A DNA stretch of 64,000 nucleotides from Sphingobacteriia bacterium (GTDB lineage: Bacteria > Bacteroidota > Bacteroidia > Chitinophagales > Chitinophagaceae), in contig CANGCK010000008.1 in the NCBI GenBank assembly GCA_947452295.1, positions 1-64,000 on the forward strand, in the 5' to 3' direction. Below, piece after piece: positions 36,184 to 45,220 of the stretch. Both the position numbers and the translations under genes were made by a program. Numbering within the stretch: the first letter of the stretch is position 1; each line of letters begins with the position of its first letter. The notes under the pieces are model-generated. The model worked only from the letters and a program-made list of their open reading frames with translations, ran no database searches and had not been told where the DNA came from.

Positions 36184-37271
36184 ACATACTCATTACCAAT
36201 TTAACACTTTCCCAAAATTCAGGAACCGAACTTTATGTTAAAGAATTGGCGCAAGAATTAATTAATCGAGGTCACCAAGTAGAAATATTTGTATTGACTA
36301 TCGGAAAACTTGGTTGTGAATTGATTGAACAAAATATAAACGTAGTTAATAAACTTAGTCGTTTAAAAAACATTCCAAATATTATTCATGCACATCACAA
36401 TTTAGTAACACTTAAAGTTGCGTACTATTTTAAACAAACTCCAATTGTTTATTTTATTCATGATAGCATTTCATCATTAGATCACCCGTTTTATCACAAA
36501 AATATTATGCAATATATTGCAGTTGACTATAATTGTAAACAGCGTTATTTGTTGAATAATTTTTTAGAGAATGAAGTTAAAGTTATTTATAATTGGTTCA
36601 ATCCAAATAGATTTAAACCCAAAACACAGATAAATAACATTGCTAAAAAAGCATTAATTTTTTCAAATTACTTAGAACTTAATAGTAAAATTTATCATGA
36701 AATAAAATGTGCTTGTGATGAATTGAATATTTCACTAAATACTATTGGTTTAAGAAGCGGCAATCCATGTAATAAGCCAGAATTAGAATTGTATAAATAC
36801 GATTTGGTTTTTGCAAAAGCCAAAGCTGGTATTGAATCAATGGCTTGCGGGTGCGCTTTAATTGTATGCGATTTTACCGGTTTAGGTGTAATGGTTGCTT
36901 CGGCAAATATAGAAGAATGTAGGAAATACAACTTTGGCATGAAGCTTATGGATAAGCCCGTTCTAAAAAACTTACTTCTCAATGAAATGAAGAAATACGA
37001 TAAAGAAGAAATAGAAAAAGTACAACAATTTATACAACAGCAATCTAACTATTATTTTATTATAGATCAGATTGAGCAGGTATACCAATCCGCAATGGAG
37101 CAATTCAAGCAAAATAAATTTGGCAATCACTCTTTTTCAATATTAAATACCTTGTATATTTTATGCACTTCCATAAAACCACTTATTGCAACTTATTTAC
37201 TAAGATATTTTCCTGCGTTATTTTATAATACCAGAATATTGTATAGAAAATTATTTAAATTATCTAAATAA
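36180..37271 (+). CDS. GT4-like glycosyltransferase
   Basis: 363-residue GT-B fold. The N-terminal part shows ILITNLTLSQNSGTELYVKELAQEL with the G-T-E-xY acceptor region of family 4 enzymes; IIHAHHN near 60 marks the N-terminal domain. The C-terminal domain has DLVFAKAKAGIESMACGCALIVCD, the E-x7-E donor site variant (GIESMACG). A short hydrophobic segment ends the protein (about 325-350). Linked by an ATGA overlap to the PIG-L-like gene. Sugar and acceptor cannot be predicted. Confidence 0.85.
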   Translation: MNILITNLTLSQNSGTELYVKELAQELINRGHQVEIFVLTIGKLGCELIEQNINVVNKLSRLKNIPNIIHAHHNLVTLKVAYYFKQTPIVYFIHDSISSLDHPFYHKNIMQYIAVDYNCKQRYLLNNFLENEVKVIYNWFNPNRFKPKTQINNIAKKALIFSNYLELNSKIYHEIKCACDELNISLNTIGLRSGNPCNKPELELYKYDLVFAKAKAGIESMACGCALIVCDFTGLGVMVASANIEECRKYNFGMKLMDKPVLKNLLLNEMKKYDKEEIEKVQQFIQQQSNYYFIIDQIEQVYQSAMEQFKQNKFGNHSFSILNTLYILCTSIKPLIATYLLRYFPALFYNTRILYRKLFKLSK

Positions 37272-37323
37272 CAACATCCATTTTTTAATTAGCTATTTTA
37301 TTATTAAAAATAATGATTGAGTA

Positions 37324-39021
37324 TTATTCATTTATTACTCTTTTTCTTATTACAAATCTTCCTCTATTTTGAAAAGATTGGTTGTCAGATTCTACAATAA
37401 ACCGAATTTTTGTTGCACTGTTAATGCTTATTTGAGCAGTTCTGTTTATATAAAACAAATCGTTTCCTTTTCTTATTAAATACGTTTGTAGTGTGTTTTG
37501 ATGATCTATTTCTATAATGGCGTCTTTTACATTTGCACCTGTTACTACAACATCTTGAAGAAATTTTACTTCATATTGTCCGGGTTGTTGTATATAAAAA
37601 CTCAGGTCTACATCAATAGTATCTCTACCGTTTTCAAATGTTTTTGTATCCCAATTTCCACAATTTGTCCATTGTGCCATCTCCTTTTGTGAAACCGGCA
37701 ATTCGTAATTTTTTACATTATATAGCTTAAGGTATTTTATTGAGGGGGTTGCAGCAAATTTTGTGATCGTTAATTTAACTGCTGTAACTTCAGTCGTTTC
37801 AAATGGATCGATTTTTTTTCTGCCTACACTCGTTCCTTCAATTAAGGTTTTCCATTGTCCATTTATTTTACCTGCTAATTGATACGCACGTATCCTATGC
37901 CCCATTCTATAATCCTCTCCCCATACAATATGATTTATTGGAGTAGGCTTTTTCAAGTTTACTTGTACAACACTTCCTAATTTATTTAAAATTGAATCTT
38001 CTGCTTTATTGAATCTTCTATTAATTTCATCTCCCAACTTCTTATATATTAGCCGATCACCATAAGGTATTTTACCCGTAGTATCTGGTGTACTATTTAA
38101 CAACATTACACTTCCATATCCTACCGACTTATAATACACTTCCATTAATTCATCCAATGATCTTCGCTTACTTTCATTTGTCGGATTCCAAAACCAATTA
38201 TGGTTATATAAAGGCAAATTAGATTCTAAAGGTGCCCATGCATCTCCATTAGGATCATCGTCGTATTGTGTAGTTAATCCGGTAATTAGTTTTTCAGATG
38301 AAACTGTATTCCATGCAGGATAACTTAATTTTCCACTTTCGGTACCGGGCCATCTAATAGAAGCTTGCTTACTCTGAAATATTACCGATTTCTTAGCATA
38401 CTTTTCTAATATATCATTAACATCAATCACACAATTTCCATCAAACCAAACTTCCATCATCTGTCCATAATTAGCTAATACCTCCAATAGTTGTTGTCGG
38501 TAAACCTTATTATATTCGGTTTGTAAAGATGGGTCCGCTGTTTTTCCACCACTACCAATTCCGGCTCCAAATGAAACATCACCTGGATAAATATATACAC
38601 CTAAATTTAGTCCTGCTTTTTTACATGAAGTAGATATCTCTTTTAATAAATCACCCTTTCCATTTTTCCAGGGTATATTTCTAACACAATATTCGGTAGT
38701 TCTAGTTGGCCACCAACAAAATCCTCCTACGTGTTTAGCAACAAAAATAATTTCCTTAGCACCCCATAACTTGGCAGTTTCACACCATTCATCAGTATTT
38801 AAATTTGTAGGATTAATTCTTTTTAAATCAAAATTTCCTTGCTCGTCATACTCTTGACCTAACCAAGTAGCAATACCAAAATGTATAAACATAATACGCT
38901 CTTGCTCATGCCACTCAAATTGCACATTTGATGGTTTGGCCAATGCTTTTACATCACCCGATTTTTGTGCGGTCACTTTTACAGCCAATACTAGCAAACA
39001 TATCAATAAGAAGTTTTTCAT
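37324..39021 (-). CDS. Secreted alpha-L-fucosidase (GH29)
   Basis: About 565 residues from the ATG at 39021 (MKNFLLICLLVLAVKVTAQ signal peptide); an upstream ATG at 39084 would add 21 polar residues. The GH29 catalytic barrel is clear: FIHFGIATWLGQEYDE, VAKHVGGFCWWPT, LGVYIYPGD and MMEVWFDGNCV, in which the Asp of WFDG is the nucleophile. A C-terminal beta-sandwich (roughly 340-565) follows. Cleaves alpha-L-fucosides, probably in the periplasm. It has no SusCD partner here. Together with the 14 kb sulfatase it hints at use of sulfated fucose-containing glycans (inference). Confidence 0.92.
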   Translation of the reverse strand: MKNFLLICLLVLAVKVTAQKSGDVKALAKPSNVQFEWHEQERIMFIHFGIATWLGQEYDEQGNFDLKRINPTNLNTDEWCETAKLWGAKEIIFVAKHVGGFCWWPTRTTEYCVRNIPWKNGKGDLLKEISTSCKKAGLNLGVYIYPGDVSFGAGIGSGGKTADPSLQTEYNKVYRQQLLEVLANYGQMMEVWFDGNCVIDVNDILEKYAKKSVIFQSKQASIRWPGTESGKLSYPAWNTVSSEKLITGLTTQYDDDPNGDAWAPLESNLPLYNHNWFWNPTNESKRRSLDELMEVYYKSVGYGSVMLLNSTPDTTGKIPYGDRLIYKKLGDEINRRFNKAEDSILNKLGSVVQVNLKKPTPINHIVWGEDYRMGHRIRAYQLAGKINGQWKTLIEGTSVGRKKIDPFETTEVTAVKLTITKFAATPSIKYLKLYNVKNYELPVSQKEMAQWTNCGNWDTKTFENGRDTIDVDLSFYIQQPGQYEVKFLQDVVVTGANVKDAIIEIDHQNTLQTYLIRKGNDLFYINRTAQISINSATKIRFIVESDNQSFQNRGRFVIRKRVINE

Positions 39022-39116
39022 GAGATTTTTATTATTGTTTTTTACGTTCTTATGGAATTCGTTGGTTAAAATTTTTATTGGCAAACCATTATTTTGCTTG
39101 GTTCTTTTAAATTATG

Positions 39117-39821
39117 TTAATCTTTAATACACCTTACAGACATACCCAATTTACAATTTAACCGATTGGTAAAAATATTAGTATGTATTGAATATAAGTA
39201 CCTAAGCATAGCATATCCTTCCCCACTTTCACTGGCTGTCCACCAACCACCATCTTGACCGGCATTAAAATAAACACCACCAAAATATCGGTACCCGCCT
39301 GGCATTGCATTAAAACCACTTAAGTTATTTCCACTACCTTTATCGGCCCAGCCAGTATCAGCCTTTAGTTTTATTCCTGCAACATCATCACCCCCTAAAA
39401 ATTCAGATAGGGTATTCCATTCTTCTGTTGTAGGTATATGCCAGCCTTCGGGTGCTAACCCCCGTGGATCATTCACTGCATACCAATTATACAGTTTTCC
39501 ATATTTTGTCCCTTCTGTAGAATCATTATTATACTCACACCAAGCAGCAACTCCTTCCGCCCCTGCCGTTTCCCATTGCTCTTCTGTAATAGCATGAAAA
39601 ATTTCCTCCCCATTTCTAAACTTGGCAACTTCCAGGTTTTTAATCGACCAAACCTGACTACCGATAGCTACTCCTTTAATTCCATTGACTTCTGTTTTAT
39701 TTTTTGAGTCGGAATTACCTAAATCTTTAAACGCTTTGCTGCGTTGATCGTTTCCGCAAGCAATAAATACAGTTAGTATAACTGAGGCTAAAAACAAGGG
39801 GGTTAGGTATTTCTTCAACAT
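39117..39821 (-). CDS. FISUMP domain lipoprotein
   Basis: 234 residues. Type II signal peptide with lipobox VFIAC (Cys near 22), then a linker, then the Fibrobacter-type FISUMP domain: IGSQVWSIKNLEVAKFRNGEEI, GKLYNWYAVNDPRGLAPEGWHIPTTEEWNTL, GGYRYFGG, WWTASESGEGYA and a final MSVRCIKD. These domains are extracellular and of unknown function, probably a C-type-lectin-like fold. Monocistronic, transcribed towards the fucosidase gene. Confidence 0.9.
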   Translation of the reverse strand: MLKKYLTPLFLASVILTVFIACGNDQRSKAFKDLGNSDSKNKTEVNGIKGVAIGSQVWSIKNLEVAKFRNGEEIFHAITEEQWETAGAEGVAAWCEYNNDSTEGTKYGKLYNWYAVNDPRGLAPEGWHIPTTEEWNTLSEFLGGDDVAGIKLKADTGWADKGSGNNLSGFNAMPGGYRYFGGVYFNAGQDGGWWTASESGEGYAMLRYLYSIHTNIFTNRLNCKLGMSVRCIKD

Positions 39822-39864
39822 AAAAGAAAGTATTACAATTTTTTACTACGTATGTATTGGCATT

Positions 39865-39891
39865 AAAAAAGCAGCCATAAGCTGCTTTTTT
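39865..39891. terminator. Terminator after dnaN
   Basis: Perfect 11-base stem (39865-39875 and 39881-39891) with a five-base loop, GCAGC/GCTGC core and A/T runs on both sides, so it may act in both directions. It lies about 20 bases past the dnaN stop codon on the minus strand. Confidence 0.88.
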
Positions 39892-39911
39892 GCAATAATT
39901 GTATGGTATAA

Positions 39912-41027
39912 TTAACTATTTAACATTAATGGCATTACCAACATCAATAAATCTTCACCTTCGCCTTGTTCAGTTGGTTTAACCAATCCGGCTTTTGTAG
40001 ATGTAGATAATTCTACTTTTACATCATCGGTATCTGCAGCATTTAACATTTCTATTAAAAAACGGGCATTGAACGCAATTTGTAAGTCTTCACCATCATA
40101 TTGGCAAGACATACGCTCATTACCTTCAAAGCTAAAATCTACATCCTGTGCCGCCATTTGAAGTTCACTACCTGAAATATTCAATGCTACCTGATTGGTA
40201 CTTTTATTACTAAATACATTTACGCGACGCAAAGCATTTTGGAAATCTATTTTATTTACAATCAAGCTATACGGATTGTCGGTAGGGATTACCACTTTGT
40301 AATCTGGGAATCTTGCATCAATTAATCTACAAATCATATGTGTTGAGCCATGCTGAACAAATAAATGATTGCTGTTATAGCTAATGGTTAATTCATCTGA
40401 ATTATCTGGCAATGCATTCTTCAACAAATTCAAAGGTTTCTTTGGAACAATAAACGAATCTGCCTTTGAAGCATGCGTATCTACTCTTTTGTATCTCACT
40501 AAACGATGCGCATCGGTAGCAACAAACTGCACATAATCTTTATTTAATTCAAAATAAACACCCGTCATAGCTGGTCGCAAATCATCGTTACTAACTGCAA
40601 ATAATGTTTTATTAATGGCTGTTAATAAAGCTGTACTTGCCATTGTAAAACTAGTTGTATCATCTGCAGATGGCTCTTTTGGAAAATTATCCGGATTTTC
40701 GCCCATTACCTTGTATTTACCATTATCACTGGTAATTTCAATTGCAAAGTTTTTATCAATTGAAAAAGTTAACGGTTGATCTGCAATATTTTTCAAAGAA
40801 TCAAGCAAAATTTTAGCCGGGATACACACTTTTCCATTGTCCTTGCTTTCTACATCCATTTGCACACGCATCACTGTTTCTAGATCTGTAGCTACTACAT
40901 TTAATTTTTTATCTTGTATTTCAAAAAGAAAATCTTCTAAAATAGGCAGAACCGTATTGGCATTAATAACACCACTAATTTGTTGCAGATGTTTTAACAG
41001 AGAGGATGAAGAAACAATAAATTTCAT
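39912..41027 (-). CDS. dnaN: DNA polymerase III beta subunit (sliding clamp)
   Basis: 371 residues, the usual clamp length. It starts MKFIVSSSSLLKHLQQISGVI and carries the clamp hallmarks PILEDFLFEIQDKKLNVVATDLE, YKVMGENPDNFPKEP, GVYFELNKDYVQFVATDAHRLVRYK and DARFPDYKVVIP; it ends with the expected hydrophobic MLVMPLMLNS. The ring tethers polymerase III to DNA. dnaA is not adjacent (common in Bacteroidota). Its start codon and leader are duplicated upstream (see repeats). Confidence 0.97.
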   Translation of the reverse strand: MKFIVSSSSLLKHLQQISGVINANTVLPILEDFLFEIQDKKLNVVATDLETVMRVQMDVESKDNGKVCIPAKILLDSLKNIADQPLTFSIDKNFAIEITSDNGKYKVMGENPDNFPKEPSADDTTSFTMASTALLTAINKTLFAVSNDDLRPAMTGVYFELNKDYVQFVATDAHRLVRYKRVDTHASKADSFIVPKKPLNLLKNALPDNSDELTISYNSNHLFVQHGSTHMICRLIDARFPDYKVVIPTDNPYSLIVNKIDFQNALRRVNVFSNKSTNQVALNISGSELQMAAQDVDFSFEGNERMSCQYDGEDLQIAFNARFLIEMLNAADTDDVKVELSTSTKAGLVKPTEQGEGEDLLMLVMPLMLNS

Positions 41028-41369
41028 GTGTATATATTTATTTTTTTAAATGTTCAATTGAAATTCACCTAATAAACAGTTTAGTTGGTGTGCATTCTTT
41101 GTTTAAGGTGTACTTCATGAATTCAATGGTCTTTACTACAACAAACCTACTGTAATTTGTTAAGATTTGGGCATCAAAATAAAGGGTTTTTAGCAAAATT
41201 GCAAAAAATTAGTATTCTACCCCATTTCATGTGTATATATCAATTGTTTTTTTAATGGTCACATGGTATAGCCTGATATTTATTTAGGTTGGTATGCATA
41301 CTTTGTTTTGGGCTATTTCATGTGTATATATCTATTGTTTTTTGACTTTTTAATTTTGACTTTTTAATT
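41021..41369. repeat. Three copies of the dnaN leader/start motif plus a 14-bp tandem duplication
   Basis: The 17-base motif ATTTCATGTGTATATAT, which on the minus strand contains the dnaN start, occurs at 41021-41037, 41224-41240 and 41315-41331. Copy 1 and copy 2 also share a more distant segment: TTAG(G)TTGGTNTGCAT.CTTTGTTT (near 41081 and 41284). This indicates an imperfect repeat of about 90 bases. At 41342-41369 TTGACTTTTTAATT occurs twice in tandem. Copy 2 starts an 18-codon minus-strand ORF (41174-41230). Confidence 0.7.
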
Positions 41370-41406
41370 TTAATTAATATTACTACTTTAACAGAAATAA
41401 AAGAGA
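41028..41406. other. Divergent dnaN/recX intergenic region
   Basis: 379 bases holding the repeats described separately. The unrepeated part (about 41120-41223) is AT-rich with no ORF of note. No well-spaced TTG/TAnnTTTG promoter was found for either gene. Confidence 0.5.
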
Positions 41407-41898
41407 TTGTTTCAAAGAAAAAATACCGCTACACCCCAACAAGCTTTTATGAAGCTAAAGCATTATTGTAGTTATCAAGAACGCTGCCATGCAGATGTGA
41501 AGGAAAAATTATACAGTTTAGGATTAAGAAAAATCGAAGTTGAACAATTAATAGCCCAATTAATAGATGAAAACTACTTGAACGAAGAACGATTTGCACA
41601 GTTATTTGTAGGGGGTTATTTCAGGCAAAAAAAATGGGGAATCAACAAAATTGTTTATGCCTTACGCCAAAAAAAAGTAAGTGAATACAATATCAAAAAG
41701 GGATTAAAAGAAATTAACAGGGACGAATACGAAGCTACTGCCGAAAAACTGGTTCAAACAAAATGGAGTTTATTAAAAAATGAACAATATTTGAACAGAG
41801 AAAATAAAACTATGTCGTACCTTTTGCAAAAAGGGTATGAACCCGACTTGATTGCTGGTATTATTAAAAAAATTAAATCCAAAACATCGCTCAAATGA
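41407..41898 (+). CDS. recX: Regulatory protein RecX
   Basis: 163 residues from a TTG at 41407 (AAGAGA just upstream); a later ATG at 41449 would cut off TPQQAF, which is part of the first helical repeat. The three-helix RecX repeats are clear: AFMKLKHYCSYQERCHADV, LIDENYLNEERFAQLFV and KKWGINKIVYALRQKKVSEYNI. RecX inhibits RecA filament growth. Its stop codon overlaps the start of the LpxR-like gene by four bases. Unlike most bacteria there is no recA next to it here. Confidence 0.92.
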   Translation: MFQRKNTATPQQAFMKLKHYCSYQERCHADVKEKLYSLGLRKIEVEQLIAQLIDENYLNEERFAQLFVGGYFRQKKWGINKIVYALRQKKVSEYNIKKGLKEINRDEYEATAEKLVQTKWSLLKNEQYLNRENKTMSYLLQKGYEPDLIAGIIKKIKSKTSLK

Positions 41899-42857
41899 TG
41901 AAGCTTTTCCAAATACAACGTATCATTTTTACGGTTTTTTTTACTGGATTTTTTTGCCTTTGGACAGCAGCACAAGAAAATACCAATATACCTTTCCGCA
42001 AAGCGTTTTCTTTTAGAACAGACAATGATGCCTATTTGTTTATTTACAACGATGCTTATTATACCAATGGGTTTTCCTTAAACTATTCTTATGCAACTAA
42101 TAAAGCGAAAAAAAAACAAATTCATTCGTTTGAGCTATCCCAAAAAATTTACACCCCCCTTAATAGAGTTACAAGATCACCAGCAGACATTGATAGAGCT
42201 TATTGCGGGTATTTAAATATTAATTACAGTCAAACCAAATTTTTAGACAAAGAAGCATTGGTTCAATACGCTTGGTCTCTAGGCATTGTAGGTCCGGCTT
42301 CTTGGGGGCAAGGTTTACAAGAAACCTATCATACATTATTAAATTATGCGCAGTTTTATGGATGGAATTACCAAGTTGGAAATTCACTGGGTGTTGATGC
42401 AAGTATTACATATGTAAAAACAATTGCCGAAAACAATTGGTTAAAAGTTATTCCTGTTGGTCAGGTTAACCTAGGCACCACTTTTACCAATGCCAAACTT
42501 GGAACTAATATTGTACTAGGTACATTCGAAAAAAATTCGGAAAGCGCATTATGGAATGCGCGTATATCTGATAAGACCACCCATACAAAAAAAAACTATG
42601 AGCTTTTTTGCTATTGGTACCCACAATTCATCCTTCAAGGATATAACGCTACTATACAAGGTGGCATACTCTCTTCATCGGCAACAGCAGTAACACAAAA
42701 AATTGCGCCAATGATGTTTCAAAGTACTTTGGGAATTTGTTACGCAGAAAACAGAGCATCTTGTAAATTAGAATTCATTTATCAATCTAAAGAAACTCCT
42801 TCACAATTAAAAGACCAGCGTTACGTTGGACTTCAATTAGAATACCGATTTAATTAA
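41895..42857 (+). CDS. lpxR: LpxR-like lipid A 3'-O-deacylase (outer membrane)
   Basis: 320 residues with a signal peptide (cleavage near TAAQ, about 27) and an outer-membrane barrel. The active-site pattern of LpxR is kept: FSFRTDNDAYLF (Asn44, Asp45), YTNGF (Thr57) and GPASWGQGLQETYH (near 117-131), with the catalytic His. LpxR removes the 3'-acyloxyacyl chain of lipid A in Salmonella. It overlaps recX by four bases, an odd pairing, probably incidental. Function by similarity; Bacteroidota lipid A differs from enterobacterial lipid A, so another lipid substrate is possible. Confidence 0.82.
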   Translation: MMKLFQIQRIIFTVFFTGFFCLWTAAQENTNIPFRKAFSFRTDNDAYLFIYNDAYYTNGFSLNYSYATNKAKKKQIHSFELSQKIYTPLNRVTRSPADIDRAYCGYLNINYSQTKFLDKEALVQYAWSLGIVGPASWGQGLQETYHTLLNYAQFYGWNYQVGNSLGVDASITYVKTIAENNWLKVIPVGQVNLGTTFTNAKLGTNIVLGTFEKNSESALWNARISDKTTHTKKNYELFCYWYPQFILQGYNATIQGGILSSSATAVTQKIAPMMFQSTLGICYAENRASCKLEFIYQSKETPSQLKDQRYVGLQLEYRFN

Positions 42858-42919
42858 CTTAGGTGATTAATTGAATTATCGGCAGCTTTATAGTAAATTA
42901 ACCTTCCTAACTTTACTCC

Positions 42920-43708
42920 ATGCTTTCTATCACCCTTATACAAGCCAATTTAGTTTGGGAAAATAAAGTAGCCAACCTGCAACGGTTTGAACAGAAAATC
43001 AATGAAATTAATCAACCTACTCAGGTTGTTGTTTTGCCCGAAATGTTTTCTACCGGCTTCAGTATGAACCCCTCTACACTGGCAGAATCTATGGAGGGTG
43101 AAACAGTACAATGGATGAAAAAAATAGCTGCTCATCATAAAATTATTTTAACCGGCTCTTTAATAATTGAAGAAAACAATCAATTCTTTAATCGGTTATT
43201 ATGGGTTTTACCCAATGGTATGATAGGTACATACAATAAACGCCATTTATTTGCTTTTGCAGGCGAAAACAATCACTATTCCCCTGGCGATCAACGTTTT
43301 ATTGGTAGTGTAAACGGATGGAAAATTAATCTGCAAATTTGTTACGACCTGCGTTTCCCTGTTTGGGCACGCCAACAAGTTACCAATGTACCCGAGTTCG
43401 ATGTGCTTATTTATGTAGCCAATTGGCCCGAAAGAAGAAGCCATGCCTGGAAATCTTTACTTGTTGCCCGTGCAATAGAAAACCAATGCTATGTAATTGG
43501 TGTTAACCGAGTGGGGTGTGATGGTAATAATATTGCACACAGTGGAGATAGCATGGTAATTGACCCTTTAGGTGAAGTGCTGTATTGCAAAAATAATCTG
43601 GAAGATATTTATACCATTGCCTTCAATAAAACCAACTTACAAGAAATTCGTACCAAATTCCCTTTCTGGAAAGACGCCGATAAATTCAATATTTTGATAG
43701 ATAATTAA
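42920..43708 (+). CDS. Carbon-nitrogen hydrolase (YafV/Nit2 omega-amidase-like)
   Basis: 262-residue nitrilase-superfamily enzyme with the full triad: E41 (VLPEMFSTGF), K107 (YNKRHLF) and C141 (QICYDLRFP). FSTGFSMNP and CYDLRFPVWARQ fit the YafV/Nit2 omega-amidase branch, which hydrolyses alpha-ketoglutaramate and alpha-ketosuccinamate in methionine-salvage-related metabolism. Cytosolic, no signal peptide. Converges on the S41 gene. Confidence 0.9.
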   Translation: MLSITLIQANLVWENKVANLQRFEQKINEINQPTQVVVLPEMFSTGFSMNPSTLAESMEGETVQWMKKIAAHHKIILTGSLIIEENNQFFNRLLWVLPNGMIGTYNKRHLFAFAGENNHYSPGDQRFIGSVNGWKINLQICYDLRFPVWARQQVTNVPEFDVLIYVANWPERRSHAWKSLLVARAIENQCYVIGVNRVGCDGNNIAHSGDSMVIDPLGEVLYCKNNLEDIYTIAFNKTNLQEIRTKFPFWKDADKFNILIDN

Positions 43709-43745
43709 TGAACTAATTTATACAGTATCAATTGTCAATTATCAA

Positions 43746-45212
43746 TTAATTTGTTTTTTTTATCATCTCATACACTTTTTCTAATTTCAAATCTACCCCA
43801 TTTTCAATTGCTTTTGATGATGGCGGTATCAACACATCTGGCAAAATACCTCTTCCCTTTTCATAAAAAGGATTGATTACTACTCTGTATAAAGGCAAAC
43901 TAATTCTTAACTTACTTTTGGGTAAAACAATTGTAGGCATTAACATCGCACTATTTCCATAACCACCTCCTCCTGTTTCTTCTCCTACAACCGTTACATT
44001 CGACTGCCCCTTTAATGCGCCTATAAACATGGTTGATGCAGAAAATGTATTTCCTCCTTGTAATAGATAAACCTGCCCCCTATACCAATTGTTGTTGGTA
44101 GGAAGGTACTCGTGTTTTTCATACCTGTTAAAATGCACTTTCCCATCCGTTGTTTTTTTCGAGAAAAAATTTAATGCAAGCCAATTTGGTAAAAATGGTC
44201 GTATATATTTTCCATATCGCAGTTTTCTACCATTGGCTACTACAGTATCTGCTACTTTAAAATAATGATTAATAATATATTGGGTTAATGCTATTGAATT
44301 TGAAACCCTACCTCCTCCATTATTTCTAAGATCTATAATTAAATACTTACTGTTGAATTGCTTGATTTGCTCAAAGCTTTTACTGAAAAATGTTTTTAAT
44401 CCCCCTCCGGTAAAGGTATTCAACCGTATTGTTGCTATGCTATTAACTGTATCAAAACTAAGCTGTCTTTTAACTTGTAATTGCATAGCTCTTTTACTAA
44501 TAGTGGGCTGTGTTTTTATTATTGAAGTATCTGCCCCTTTTTTATTGGGAATCTTTGTTATGGTCGTATATGGATAAATGGCGCTGGTTTGCTTTTCGCC
44601 TTTTCTATTGATATATTGAATTCGATAAACACTATCTAATCCAAATACCGAAGTGTACCAAAAGGCAAATGAATTACTTAATACTTGATTTTTATGATTG
44701 ATGGAGTTGCCATCCGTAGATATATAAGGAAAAATAGAATCAATGATTTGTTGATTGTTGTATTCGTTTATACCTGTAATTATTGTACCCCTTTTAAAAA
44801 CAGTGTCTTGTGCATTAAGGTTACCGTATACTACCATACTATCGGCCCATACTTTTATCAACAAAGGAAATTGTGGCGCTTTGTTTTTTTGAATTTTTTT
44901 AGCCGTTTTTTTTGAAAACCTAACTACAGTATGTCCACATTTTATTGAGTTCAACCAAAATGCCAATTTATTGCGATATTCATTTTCATTCAATCCATCG
45001 GTAAACTCTTTTTCCAATTGCACGTATACACTATCAAAATGTGCTTTACTCGTATACCAATATAAACTAGGATGATTGGCTTGTACAATGTTTTTTAATA
45101 AAGCTGCCTCTTCCTTCATTTGTGCAGCACTATACGTTTTTGTAAATATATTTTGTGCAACAACCTGCTGGGTCATCAGTACAAATATTATTCCCAAACA
45201 CAATATTCTCAT
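43746..45212 (-). CDS. S41 family C-terminal-processing-type peptidase
   Basis: 488 residues with a signal peptide (cleavage near VVAQ, about 19). The N-terminal part is a helical domain (AAQMKEEAALLKNIVQANHPSLYWY), followed by an S41 protease core: YLIIDLRNNGGGRVSN, GGNTFSASTMFIGALKG with the nucleophile Ser, and VVGEETGGGGYGN. No obvious PDZ domain. It is third in a run: its start lies eight bases after the thiL stop, so suhB-like, thiL and this gene form an operon. Periplasmic or surface role; substrate unknown. Confidence 0.87.
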   Translation of the reverse strand: MRILCLGIIFVLMTQQVVAQNIFTKTYSAAQMKEEAALLKNIVQANHPSLYWYTSKAHFDSVYVQLEKEFTDGLNENEYRNKLAFWLNSIKCGHTVVRFSKKTAKKIQKNKAPQFPLLIKVWADSMVVYGNLNAQDTVFKRGTIITGINEYNNQQIIDSIFPYISTDGNSINHKNQVLSNSFAFWYTSVFGLDSVYRIQYINRKGEKQTSAIYPYTTITKIPNKKGADTSIIKTQPTISKRAMQLQVKRQLSFDTVNSIATIRLNTFTGGGLKTFFSKSFEQIKQFNSKYLIIDLRNNGGGRVSNSIALTQYIINHYFKVADTVVANGRKLRYGKYIRPFLPNWLALNFFSKKTTDGKVHFNRYEKHEYLPTNNNWYRGQVYLLQGGNTFSASTMFIGALKGQSNVTVVGEETGGGGYGNSAMLMPTIVLPKSKLRISLPLYRVVINPFYEKGRGILPDVLIPPSSKAIENGVDLKLEKVYEMIKKTN

Positions 45213-45220
45213 TCAATCTG

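Noticed and set aside
43709..43745. AT-rich TCAATTGTCAATTATCAATTA stretch as a possible regulatory repeat
   Set aside because: Low-complexity sequence of the kind found in several intergenic gaps here (for example near 48820); no copy structure beyond composition.
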